Of a DNA stretch of 64,000 bases, positions 54,848-64,000 are shown one piece after another. The DNA lies in NCBI GenBank assembly GCA_963753725.1, contig CAVWDI010000006.1:231647-295646 (forward strand), written 5' to 3'. The stretch comes from CAVWDI01 sp963753725 (lineage in GTDB: Bacteria; Chloroflexota; Anaerolineae; Anaerolineales; UBA4823). Made by a program: the position numbers and the translations under genes. The notes beneath the pieces are model-generated. The model saw only the letters and a list, made by a program, of their open reading frames with translations, did not search any database and was not told the DNA's origin. Every line of letters begins with the position of its first letter. The first letter of the stretch is position 1.

Positions 54848-56061
54848 TACACATTTCGGTGGCGCGCCTCATCTCCTGCACGCTGATCCATTCCAGCGGA
54901 CCGTGAATATTCTGCATACCGGTGAAAAGATTGGGAGTCGGGACACCCATCTCGGTCAACCGCGATCCGTCGGTGCCGCCTCGTATAGGTATGGAGAAGG
55001 GCTCGATACCTGATTCCTGGCAAGCCTGGCGCGCCAGCTCAACGGGACGCATATCATTCTCCAGCCAATATCGCATGTTGCGGTACTGAGGCGTGATGTC
55101 GCAGGTGATTTTGGCGCGCGGCTCCGTAGCTTGAACTGTCTCGCAAACCTGCTTGACCAATTCGCCATGTTCGCGCAATCCATCTTCTTCGAAATCACGC
55201 AGGATGAAGTTCATTTCGGCCTCCGCTGCAGTGCCGCTCATCTGGTAGAGGTGGATAAAACCCTGCCGCCCGCTGGTGGTCTCAGGGGTCAGGCGTGACC
55301 TGGGGCAGGGTGTTGATGATCTTTGCCGCCAGGTGCAGCGCGTTGACTAACTTGTCTTTCGCCAGTCCCGGGTGGATCGAGACGCCCTGGATTTGAACGG
55401 TCGCTTTATCGGCCGAAAATGTCTCGTAGACAATCTCACCCAGTTCGGCGCCGTCCAGTGTATAGGCAACGGAAGCATTCAAGTGAGTGGGCAGATTTTT
55501 ATGTACACCCCGGCCGACCTCTTCATCGGGGGTAAAACACACACGCAGCGTGCCGTGAGGGAGATCGGGGTTCTCCAACAGGTGCTTTGCCATGGTCATA
55601 ATGATGGCCGCGCCCGCTTTATCATCTGCTCCCAGCAGGGTGGTCCCACTGGCGGTGATAATATCGTCGCCCACTTTTTTCGCCAGGTATGGAGAGTCTT
55701 CCGGTGAAATGACCGATTCTGGGTTATCGGGTAAAACAATATCACCGCCGTCGTAATTATGGTGGACGATGGGCTTGACGCCGGTCGCGTTGAAGCCGGG
55801 CGCAGTGTCTACATGGGCCAGAAAAGCGATGGTTGGCGCGTCAGAGACTGCGCTGGCTGGGATTGTGGCCAAGACGGCTCCGTAATCGGTCAGCTTCACA
55901 TCCTGCGCGCCCATCGTTTCCAGTTCATCCACAAGCAGATTGAGCAGGTCATACTGCACGCTTGTGCTGGGAGAAGTGGTTGACTTTTCGTCGCTCTGTG
56001 TGTCGATGCTTGCATAACGCACCAATCGTTCCTGGAGTTCGTTGTCAAATATATTGGTCAT
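54813..56061 (-). CDS. pepT: Peptidase T (tripeptidase), interrupted by one frameshift
   Basis: About 415 residues when joined, the usual length. It removes the N-terminal residue from tripeptides with two zinc ions. AFLAHVDTAPGF (His/Asp), LLGADDKAGAAI (bridging Asp), CFTPDEEVGRG (catalytic Glu pair) and TLDGAELGE are in frame 1. It stops at LPQVTPDP (55282), while the other frame supplies LTPETTSGRQGFIHLYQM on to IRGGTDGSRLT and the final His in MQNIHGPLEW. Removing one G near 55292 restores LPQSRLTPETT. A partial second copy of its end lies at 52.7 kb. Confidence 0.88.
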
Positions 56062-56233
56062 AGGTTCCTCTCATTTTTGAATGTATAAAAAAAGTAAATC
56101 CACGTATTGGGGGTCGGTCTTTTCCTCACCGTTTGTGGGTAGGAATATGTATCAAGGCAGCATTCATATTATATCTGTTTATACTCGGGAGGCATTGGTA
56201 AATCTCGCTTTTCCCCATTTATTCTGATTGCAC

Positions 56234-58125
56234 AGTCATGGATGATCACACTGCAATTACAGTTCTTTAACAACCAATGTAGGTTTTAGGAGACGGAATA
56301 AACGATCTCTGGCCGGTCAAAAGCGCCTTCAGAAATGAGGAAAAAGGAACTCCTTGCTGTTCAGGGGCAGCTCTCGCACCCTTTTCAGCAGCCATTTTCC
56401 GCCGTTCATCCTTCCTTTTCTCTTCCCAGTAATGGTTAATGCGGCGCACATTGATCATGGCAGCCGATCCGACCATCATGCAGGTTACGCGGAAGAGACC
56501 TCGCACCGGCAGCTTGCCCCCCGGGAAGGGATGTTTCACTTCCCGGACCGTGCCTTCGATGGCTGCCCGATGGTTCTTGTCTGTTTGCTTGTTCTGCCTC
56601 ATTTTGCGTCGCCGTTGGGCCACGGCCATCTGGGCGGGAGTAAATCTCAGACGGAAGGAGGGACGCTTTTTCCCAGGGCGAGCCGGACAGCTTTCTGCGA
56701 GATGAAACGGACAGGTCAGACAGACTGACGGGTCGAAGTCCGCCCGGTAACTACACTTCTGACTGCTCAGCTCAACCGGCACGCTTTGTCCCTGGGGACA
56801 GGTGATGTGGGTGGGAACGCCTTGCTCGTTTTGCTCGATATCGAAATCGGCCAGGTACAGCTTGTCAGGGTCCAGCCTTTTGCCATTGATACCGGTTTGG
56901 ATCTGTTCGATCCCGTCTTTCTGCAGGGCTGGATCGACATCGGGACCGGCATACGGGCCATCCGTGTAGAGCGTCTCCAACCCGGTGCGTTTCTTCAAGT
57001 CGGGTAAGGCTTCCAACAGCAGGCTGTTGTCGTTGGTGTTGTTGGGGGCTACTTGCACTTTGGTGATCAACTGCAGCGCATTGTCCGGGTCGCAGGTCTC
57101 GCTCAGATTGGTTACATAGCCTTTGTAGTCCCGCGAACCTTTCCGGCGATAAGTGGCTTCCAGATCGTCCACTGACTGCAAACTGTCGGCTTGCAACTCC
57201 TGTTTGCTCTTGGGGCGCACCGCTTGGGCTTCCAGGCGGAAGTTGTCTTCGAAGAAACGTCTCAGCACCTGGTAGGCCGGGTCTTGGGCGTAGTCTTCTC
57301 TCAGTTCTTCCAGCAGCAAAGCGATCACTTCCCCGATCTGCTGCAAGTGCGTCTCCGTGGCCTCTTGCCCTTTGATCCGGTACACGTACTGCCCCGAATG
57401 GCCTTGCAGATAAGGGGCAAAGGTTTCAGCATAGCGCTGCTGATCAGCTTCTGAGAGACTGCGCTGCATGCGCTGCACAGCTTCCACCAGCAGCTGTAAG
57501 CGGCTCATCTCCAGGATGTTGCTGGCAATCTGGGTGCTGTCCATACGCTGTTTGCCGGTCTTGACCTGCAAAGTCGTCAATTGCTGGTCAGTGATGTTCT
57601 CAAAAGCTTGCGTGAGCAGGTTCACGCCGTGTTCCAGGTTGTAGCGGCTCAGACGCTGGCGGAAGTAATATAAGGTGCGCAGGTCGAAGTCGCTTTCGTT
57701 CAGATCGTGGATGCCCAAGGCATAGCGCACCTGCAGATCAAAACAGAAATGATCGTACAGTTCTTCGTCGCTCCACCCGAAGCCTGCCTTGAGCGTTTCC
57801 AGCCCAACCAACCAGTTGATCGGTACGTTCGGCCTTGAAGGGTGTGCGACATAGAGAACCGCAAAAGTATCTTCATCGATGCGGCTGAAGAAGTCGCGAT
57901 AAATTCCTCTGCCCAAGAGTTCTCTAATTGTTTGCGTTTCTTCTTCGGCAGATCGCTGACATTGCTGATCAACAGCGGCTGCAAATGGCGTTTATTGGCT
58001 TTATACATGCTTCAGACCTTTCTGCTTCGGGATGGTCTAATTATATTAAGAAATTCCCCTCTTGAGGAGGGTACAATTCAGACTAATTTGGTCTGGTCGT
58101 TTTTGCAGTGCGATCATGGATGACT
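56234..58125 (-). mobile_element. IS1182-like insertion sequence
   Basis: Imperfect terminal inverted repeats bound the element. The left end, from 56234, reads AGTCATGGATGATC then ACACTGCAA; the right end, read inward on the other strand from 58125, reads AGTCATCCATGATC then GCACTGCAA. That is 3 mismatches in the 23 bases shown. One transposase gene lies between. Target duplications are not obvious. The exact outer ends may differ by 2-3 bases. Confidence 0.78.
56267..57916 (-). CDS. IS1182-like transposase (N-terminus in another frame up to 58008)
   Basis: 549 codons in this frame. An N-terminal DUF772-type region (WSDEELYDHFCFDLQVRYALG), DDE residues in RMDSTQIASN, LYTDGPYAG and AAIEGTVREVKH, and a Cys cluster (CLTCPFHLAESC) are present. 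The natural start is probably ATG 58008 in the neighbouring frame (MYKANKRHLQPLLISNV to KQLENSWA), joined by a one-base shift near 57915. Either the copy is inactive, the sequence has an error, or frameshifting is used; no slippery heptamer is seen at the junction. Confidence 0.85.
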   Translation of the reverse strand: MGRGIYRDFFSRIDEDTFAVLYVAHPSRPNVPINWLVGLETLKAGFGWSDEELYDHFCFDLQVRYALGIHDLNESDFDLRTLYYFRQRLSRYNLEHGVNLLTQAFENITDQQLTTLQVKTGKQRMDSTQIASNILEMSRLQLLVEAVQRMQRSLSEADQQRYAETFAPYLQGHSGQYVYRIKGQEATETHLQQIGEVIALLLEELREDYAQDPAYQVLRRFFEDNFRLEAQAVRPKSKQELQADSLQSVDDLEATYRRKGSRDYKGYVTNLSETCDPDNALQLITKVQVAPNNTNDNSLLLEALPDLKKRTGLETLYTDGPYAGPDVDPALQKDGIEQIQTGINGKRLDPDKLYLADFDIEQNEQGVPTHITCPQGQSVPVELSSQKCSYRADFDPSVCLTCPFHLAESCPARPGKKRPSFRLRFTPAQMAVAQRRRKMRQNKQTDKNHRAAIEGTVREVKHPFPGGKLPVRGLFRVTCMMVGSAAMINVRRINHYWEEKRKDERRKMAAEKGARAAPEQQGVPFSSFLKALLTGQRSFIPSPKTYIGC

Positions 58126-58211
58126 AGGTTGGTTTTTTAAATAAAATACACCTGTGCGGTGTGTAAATATACATACGCACAGGGATGGAAGGCATTAGAG
58201 GTTCTAGGCTT

Positions 58212-58520
58212 TCACTTTTTCCAGATAGCGGTATAGTCCGGATCACCCGGGCTGGCATGGAGGCCGCCGGGGCTGCCTGCGCCGTTATCATTTGTGGCAT
58301 GTACGGGAACGCGCACGTCAGGACCTACTACTGAGAAATCGCCCCCGCCAATCTGAACAATTTTTCCGGGATCAGAATTCCCATGGACTTCTCCTGCCTT
58401 CCCGCCAAGCATCGGGCAGACAAATCCATCCGTTTTTTCCGGTCCTCCTGCAAATGCAGCAGTCACGAATAATGTACTCAATAAAGCAGTCAATACTTTA
58501 ATTTGTAATATTTTTTTCAT
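58212..58520 (-). CDS. Small secreted protein of unknown function
   Basis: 102 residues. A clear signal peptide (MKKILQIKVLTALLSTLFV...AFA, cleavage near 24-25) leads a ~78-residue mature part rich in Gly, Asp and Pro, with one Cys in FVCPMLGG, repeated GG/GN turns and the end DPDYTAIWKK. No family recognised. It lies between the insertion sequence and the next fragment, with an AAGGAGA box before the ATG. Intact. Confidence 0.65.
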   Translation of the reverse strand: MKKILQIKVLTALLSTLFVTAAFAGGPEKTDGFVCPMLGGKAGEVHGNSDPGKIVQIGGGDFSVVGPDVRVPVHATNDNGAGSPGGLHASPGDPDYTAIWKK

Positions 58521-58676
58521 CGTTGTCTCCTTATGAAATTTTCAGGTTTGCCTTCCATGCATCAAGTCTAAAACTGTAATGTTGCGCAGGTCTTGAAATA
58601 AAATTACATCTTCATTACGTGGAATGGATCTAAAAATGTCAGCTACCGTCAAACCAACCTCAACACCATTAACTAA

Positions 58677-58979
58677 GGAGCATCCTCTCCGAAATTCATC
58701 TATAAATTGGATGAAATGAGCAGACTGGTATTTGTTTTTAACTGGCCTGGCAGCACGTTGAAACTGAAAGTCTTTGAACCTGATGGCAGTTTATTCAACC
58801 AAAAGGTAAGCAATTCACTGCCGGTGACAATCGTCGTTCCCGAAGCCCAGCCGGGTAAGTGGAAATACCAGATTGAAGGTGTGGAAGTACCTTTTGATAA
58901 CTATCCGTATGCAGTGGCAGTTGGGGATAAAAATCTCTACACCAGCTTCCTTTACTTACCAACCATTTTGGATAAGTAA
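58677..58979 (+). pseudogene. C-terminal fragment of a secreted beta-domain protein
   Basis: The frame opens right after a stop and reads YKLDEMSRLVFVFNWPGSTLKLKVFEPDG, then PVTIVVPEAQPGKWKYQIEGVEVPFDNYPYAVAVG, ending LYTSFLYLPTILDK. This is the look of a last beta domain of a large extracellular protein. No start codon with ribosome site or signal peptide is present; TTG 58707 or ATG 58716 are poor starts. A short stand-alone protein cannot be excluded. The region 58980-59278 after it holds nothing recognisable. Confidence 0.5.
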
Positions 58980-59278
58980 TCAAGCAATATGAATATTGAC
59001 CTTGAATTGATTTCAAATTATAATTTTCACTAACATCACCGCAGTAAACATCGTTGCGGCAGATACCATAAATAAAACATCACAGCTGCCGGAGGCACGT
59101 AACAATTGGTTATCAATTGGCCTTCGGTATTTGTGTTTAATTTGATGTTTTGTGAAAAAGTTGTTTGGGACGGATATTTATCGCAATTTTCAGTGATCAA
59201 TCACAATAAAATCAGGTGATTTGGATTTTTGCTACCAAATATGTGTACAGCGTATTAAAAATCAAAAGGAGAACATAA

Positions 59279-61767
59279 ATGGAAAAGGGATTGGCTGCAA
59301 TTTTATTGTCTGTAGCGACTGCACTTGCTGCTCTATTTCTATATTTCTGGTTGATGGGCAGTCCTGGTTTGGGTTTTCCAATCCATGCTCAGGCTGCAGC
59401 CGGTTCACCAACTGTGACTGCCGTAAATCCTGCTTTGAGTCCCAATGACCTGGATGTGGAAATTATCATCACCGGGACTAATTTTACTGCAGGCGCGACT
59501 GCCGCTTTGGGAGAGTCAATGCTTGAAGACGTGGGCTGGGTTTCCAGTACATCCCTGACAGCGACTGTTGGTTGGGGGATGGAGCCCGGCATCTACACCC
59601 TGACCGTGGAAAATCCGGATGGAAAAACGGGAAGTCTGACGGACGCGTTTAACGTGACCCAGGGAATAGGCGTGTGGACAACCAATGGTCCTTACGGCGG
59701 TACAATCGAACACCTGATATTGGATCCGGATGATCCGAGTAAATTGTATGCCGCCGCCGCAGGGGTGGGTTTATTTGCCAGCAGTGATGCAGTTGGCTCG
59801 TGGAATATGATACTGCAGGACGATCAGCCAACTCGAATGGCTTTGGATGCTGGAAATCCAGCGGTTATTTATTACGGCGGGGAGTTATGGGGTACTATCC
59901 TGCGTTCCATGGACAGCGGATTTACCTGGGAGAGTCTTCAAGCGACTTTTCCCTATCATTCTCAGTTCGGTTGTTATCGCGTCTATCCTGTATCGCACCC
60001 AATATCGCCTGGGGTTGTCTATGCAGGCACTGGCAGCTGTGGATCCATCCCCATCGAGCAAGGGACAGGCGGAGTATACCGGTCGGATAACTACGGCGCA
60101 ACCTGGTTGACCATGACCAGCGGTCTGACGGATACGGATATCACCGATATCGCTTTCCATCCACTTGATACGAACAAGATGCTGGCTGGGACGCAAGATG
60201 GCAACCTTTTTCTCAGTACCGATGGCGGGAAGCAGTGGAATTGGACTAGACAACTTGCTTCGGCTGTACAACGGCTTTACTTTGACCCCTACGGTACCCA
60301 CGAGGGCTGGGCTGTTATGGAAGCTAGGCCAATGCCCCCGCCTTACGTTTATAAGAGTACAGACCCAAACCTTGCTGTTTGGAGTCCGATTAGTGTAACT
60401 GATGTCCCTGATGGTAATTATCCTGTCCATTCGCTGACATTTGCCACGAATACAATCTGGGCAGCAGGGGGATGCGGTTTCACCACTATAGATGGCGGGA
60501 CGAATTGGGCACCGGTCCCATGTGCCGGACAGCCAGATGATGATGTGATGGAATTTGTATTAGATCCGAATGCTCCAAACATTGTCTATGCAGGGAGAAG
60601 CACGGGTGGTGTTTTTAAAAGTAATGATGGGGGAACCACCTGGAATGAAGCTATTGATGGTTTGGGAGCAGTCGTTCCCCGCAGCCTTGGTGTTCCCAAG
60701 GCTGACCTTGGAACTATCTACGCTTATTCCTATGAGCTAGGGTTGGTTAAAAGCGAAAATGGAGGGCATTCATGGAAGTGGCTACATGGTAGAGCTGGGG
60801 GCACACCCTCCAGAAATATGCTGGCGATTGATCCATTTTCTTCAACCGCGTTTACCTGGGGAACCGATGTCACAGCCATCTATGCCTTTATGTGAGCGAT
60901 GATACAGGAACCACCTGGGATGAGGTTACAGCTTCTGTCCCGAGCAGGTACAGCGGCATGGATATTGATATGGATGTTACCGCTCCACACCCTTTGGTGT
61001 CTGGTCGTATATTGGCCGGTGTGACTCTTTACCCAAACGATCCCGGTGACCCGCAAACAGGGGGTATATTCACCAGCGATGATTATGGGGAGACTTGGCA
61101 ATACCGTTGGCCTCCATCAACGGGTTCTTTAAGCAAAGTGAAGATGGTCGCCTTTGATTCTGTAGATACGGACCTGATCTATGCTGGTACTGGCGGAAGC
61201 GGTCTGTGGACGAGCACAAATGGCGGGCAGACATGGCAGACCGTTCCTATCTCAGGAGTTCTGCCCCCTGTTGAAATTAAATCAATTGCTACACATCCAG
61301 ATATTTCCAATACCGTCTACGTCAGGCTGTTTAGTATGGCCGCGACTCCCAACCCTGAGGCGGAGCTATATTTTTCACAAGATGCAGGCAAGAAGTGGAC
61401 AGAGCTGAAGGATGTGAGCATTGGGGGCGGTGTCGATCTTCTTTTTGCGCCGCCCAAACCAGGGCAGGCGTCCTATATGCTGTATACTGGTTGCGGCTCA
61501 GGATTATGCCGCAGTATGGATGGGTCGCAGAATTGGGAACAGGTTGAAGGTGTGCCGAGGGTTTACGGACTGGCTGCTGGCAGCGATAGTGAGCGTGTTG
61601 TAGTCTATGTTGGTTCACTTGGAGGGGTGGTCTCAATAACGGAGCCGCCTCAGTCGGCATCCAAGGTAATCCCGGGTCGTGGAAGCTTAAAGGGCGGAGG
61701 GGTAAACCATCTGACCATGCTCCAGCCGGAGTATTGGCAATATCTACCGCTTTCGCCAAAAAAGTAA
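59279..61767 (+). CDS. Secreted IPT/TIG plus BNR/sortilin-type beta-propeller protein, one frameshift
   Basis: About 828 residues when joined. An N-terminal signal/anchor helix (~5-27), an IPT/TIG domain (~44-128: PTVTAVNPALSPNDLDVEIIITGTNF), then many Asp-box repeats such as SDNYGATWL, STDGGKQWN, SNDGGTTWN and STNGGQTWQ that form one or two propellers. The frame stops at 60895 (IYAFM) and the next frame, from 60892, continues SDDTGTTWDEV; one missing base explains it. The C-terminus is PEYWQYLPLSPKK, a YLP-type tail seen in Chloroflexi secreted proteins. Ligand unknown; glycan binding or hydrolysis is possible. Confidence 0.78.
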
Positions 61768-62045
61768 AAGCATTTTTAGAAGTGTGGGAAATCTCCAGTA
61801 CTATTTTAGTCATCGACCCAGGAATGGCTGAGGGAAGTTGTGATTCCACCGTGTCGCCAGGTGGAAACCCGGTTCGCTCTGCATATTACCGGTCTTTCTA
61901 TTCGAATGTATTATTATAAATCCATAGACAACTAAAGGTTGGCAACTGAAATGGATAGTAAAAGCGGGGTGGCGCAGCACTTATCCGGCTGGTATCATAG
62001 AAAAATAGATTATTGTGAAATAAAACTCTCATTTGGAAGGAAGCT

Positions 62046-62847
62046 ATGATACTTGTAACCGGAGCTGCTGGAAAAACAGGGTATGCGATTATATGTGCTT
62101 TATTGAAGAAGGGGGCAATCGTCCGCGCCTGGTACATAACGAGGACCAAATACAGGGAGTGAAGACATTGGGGGTAGAAGAGGCCTGGCCGGGGATATGC
62201 GCTCCCAGGGACGAATGAACCAAGTATTTGAAGGTGTGCGAGCGGTCTACCATATCCCTCCCAATGTCAGTCCTGATGAATTCAATATTGGCCAAATTGC
62301 GATAAATGCAGCTCAATCGGCAGGGGTTGAACATTTTGTTTACCATTCCGTCCTACATCCTCAAATTGAGTCCATGCCTCACCATTGGGAGAAGATGCGC
62401 GTGGAGGCTAAACTTTTCGAATCAGGCTTGCCCTATACAATCCTTCAACCGGCGGCCTATATGCAAAACATATTGGCATATTGGGACGATATTGTCGATA
62501 AAGGCAGGTATGCAGTCCCGTATTCCGTGAAAGCCCAGTTAAGTTATGTTGATCTAGAAGATGCAGCACAAGCTGCTGCAATCGTGCTCAATGGTTCTGG
62601 GCATTTTGGAGCCATTTATGAACTGTGCGGTCCGGAAAAGTTGTCTGTAATAGAGGCAGCACAAATCATCAGCTCGCACCTGGGAATGGAAGTCGAGGTT
62701 TGCGTAATGCCCATCGAGCGGTGGGAATTTCAAGCCCGCAGAAAGGGAGTGGGAGATTATCAGATTAATACGCTGATTAAAATGTTTGAGTACTATGATC
62801 GTTTTAGCTTTACGGGTAATTCAACGATAATGGAATGTTTACTTTAA
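62046..62847 (+). pseudogene. NmrA-like NAD(P)-binding SDR protein, two frameshifts
   Basis: About 267 residues when joined. MILVTGAAGKTGYAIICALLKKG holds the atypical-SDR glycine motif. The frame breaks near 62131 (VRAWYITRT for VRALVHNEDQIQ) and again near 62190, where GDMRSQGRMNQVFEGVRAVYHIPPN begins. VEHFVYHSVLHPQIESMPHHW (~95-115) and LPYTILQPAAYMQNIL are typical of NmrA/quinone-reductase-2-like proteins. It may have been a redox sensor or reductase. Confidence 0.75.
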
Positions 62848-63048
62848 CCGACCTCCGATGAGTTTCATCGCGTTTATTGAGAGAACGATTAGAGAGCGTT
62901 TTAAAAAAAAATATAGTTCTCCCACCCTTTGTGGTCTATGCGGGAGAACCAGTTATAATCCCATCCGTGTGTTGATAATTAGGCGCTGTACTTAGTAAAG
63001 CACAAATTATTGATTGGACGACTGCAGTAAAACTTATGGTTAACAATT

Positions 63049-63726
63049 ATGAACCCAATTGATGTTTTTATTGAAATGGGCAGAAAGAAAGTATTCGCCA
63101 GCACGTTGGAGTGGCCTGGCTGGAGCCGGAGCGGACGTGATGAAAAATCGGCGCTGCAGAACCTGGTTGATTACGGGCTGCGCTATGCTCATGTTATGGC
63201 TGTTGGTGAGGTTGAATTCCAGGCACCAGCGGACACGGCCGATTTGAACGTGGTCGAACAGCATGCTGGAAACTCCTCAACCGATTTTGGATCACCTGCG
63301 GTTATTCCGGATGCTGATAGAGGCGGCTTTGATCGAGAACAATTAGAGCGTTCGTTGAGTATCCTGCAGGCATGTTGGAGGGCTTTCGATGGTGCTGTGA
63401 AGATTGCAAAAGGGGTGGAATTGAGGGAAGGACCACGCGGCGGAGGCAGAGACCTGGATAAGATGATTGAGCATGTGCTCGATGCAGATAAAGCTTACTT
63501 ATCACGACTGGCCTGGAAGTATAAGAAGGGTGCCGCGCAGGATCAGAATGAACGACTTCGATTGACACGCGCGCGATTGTAAACGCGCTTGAAGCCGCAG
63601 CCATGGGTGACCTGCCCGAGAAAGGTCCGCGCGGTGGAATTGTCTGGCCGGCGCGCTCATTTCGTCCGCCGCACTGCCTGGCATGTGCTTGACCACACCT
63701 GGGAAATTGAAGACCGTATTATTTGA
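63049..63726 (+). pseudogene. Conserved DinB-like protein of unknown function, two frameshifts near the end
   Basis: About 226 residues when joined. The open frame (177 residues) has STLEWPGWSRSGRDEKSALQNLVDYG and a helical part with EHVLDADKAYLSRLAWKY, like the metal-site helix of DinB-type four-helix bundles. It stops at 63582; the next frames read IVNALEAAAMGDLPEKGPRGG and then TAWHVLDHTWEIEDRII to 63726, with the second His expected of the fold. Biochemical role unknown. The second break is near 63666. Confidence 0.65.
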
Positions 63727-63747
63727 TCTAAGGAAGATGTAAACCCG

Positions 63748-63963
63748 ATGTCTATTCTTTCCGATGCTTCACTCGTACGTAGTGCGGCGAACATTACTAC
63801 GGTTCTATTTGCCCTCGTAATTTTTCTACAGATCCTGCTGGCAGCTGGCATCTTACCGGTCTCCATGGCCTGGGGCGGGCAATATACTGATCTGACAACC
63901 ACACTAAGATTCGCAAGTTTAGCTGCCGCGTTCATATTGCTCCTATTTATATATGTGATCTGA
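63748..63963 (+). CDS. Small membrane protein
   Basis: 71 residues, two hydrophobic segments (~14-36 and ~52-71) joined by a short polar loop (SMAWGGQYTDLTTT). It ends in the second helix, so it could be cut short; the following bases give no obvious continuation. It starts 21 nt after the DinB-like gene. No family recognised. Confidence 0.5.
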   Translation: MSILSDASLVRSAANITTVLFALVIFLQILLAAGILPVSMAWGGQYTDLTTTLRFASLAAAFILLLFIYVI

Positions 63964-64000
63964 CGCCGGGCAGGTCTGATGGATGGCGCCAGCATAACGA

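Noticed and set aside
60892..61767. Independent second propeller gene with its own GTG start
   Set aside because: No signal peptide, and the sequence continues the Asp-box pattern of the preceding frame without a break; a one-base lesion explains it better.

Overview
The window looks like a chromosomal segment of a bacterium of the Chloroflexota, most likely Anaerolineae. This placement is an inference from gene content: a membrane protein with the Chlor_Arch_YYY region, an archaeal-style mevalonate kinase plus isopentenyl phosphate kinase pair, an F420-type LLM oxidoreductase, Thr/Pro-rich lipoproteins, and secreted proteins whose C-termini carry a YLP motif. No rRNA is present. GC content is moderate by eye in the first 34 kb and clearly higher between about 35.7 and 43.8 kb.

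Region 1 (1-11.2 kb, minus strand) is a cell-surface glycosylation and polyprenol-lipid cluster. It runs from a flippase-like protein through a GT4 glycosyltransferase, two methyltransferases and two GT-C membrane glycosyltransferases; a TlyA-type rRNA methyltransferase gene lies upstream. Region 2 (11.3-14.1 kb, plus) holds a UbiA-type prenyltransferase, mevalonate kinase and isopentenyl phosphate kinase, the tools to make and use isoprenoid chains. Region 3 (14.1-27.6 kb, minus) is housekeeping: alanine dehydrogenase, Fpg-type glycosylase, cysteine synthase, SDR, hydrolase, EamA transporter, HAD phosphatase, LLM oxidoreductase, and a valS operon led by a PhzF-like gene and controlled by a T-box leader whose specifier codon reads GUC (Val). 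Region 4 (27.6-34.4 kb) has an MBL hydrolase, a JAMM peptidase, a GT4 enzyme, YraN, MiaA and an acyl-CoA ligase.

Region 5 (34.5-45.3 kb) is the accessory part. It begins with a tRNA-Glu(CTC) that has a clear promoter, followed by two decayed tandem tRNA-Glu copies that carry short palindromic inserts in the anticodon loop and T-loop, then a strong terminator and an array of REP-like palindromes. Beyond lie a broken MalT/LAL-type LuxR regulator, a small conserved protein, a broken CPBP protease, an intact arylsulfatase, a frameshifted radical SAM gene, and relics of toxin-like genes. A further diverged tRNA-Glu-like relic with inserts at the same two positions closes the region near 45.2 kb, so it may be a tRNA-associated island.

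Region 6 (45.5-64 kb) mixes intact genes with debris. Intact are two PIN-type toxin-antitoxin modules, a lipid kinase, a Tm-1-like/PEP-hydrolase-like pair and a lyxose isomerase. An acyltransferase and peptidase T are single-frameshifted. An IS1182-like element and a secreted beta-propeller protein are also present, with relics of S41 peptidase, peptidase T, a cytochrome d1-like protein and an NmrA-type protein. Many lesions are single-base changes, several in homopolymers, so part of the apparent decay may be consensus error. Nonsense codons, missing gene halves and duplicated gene ends show that some of it is real.
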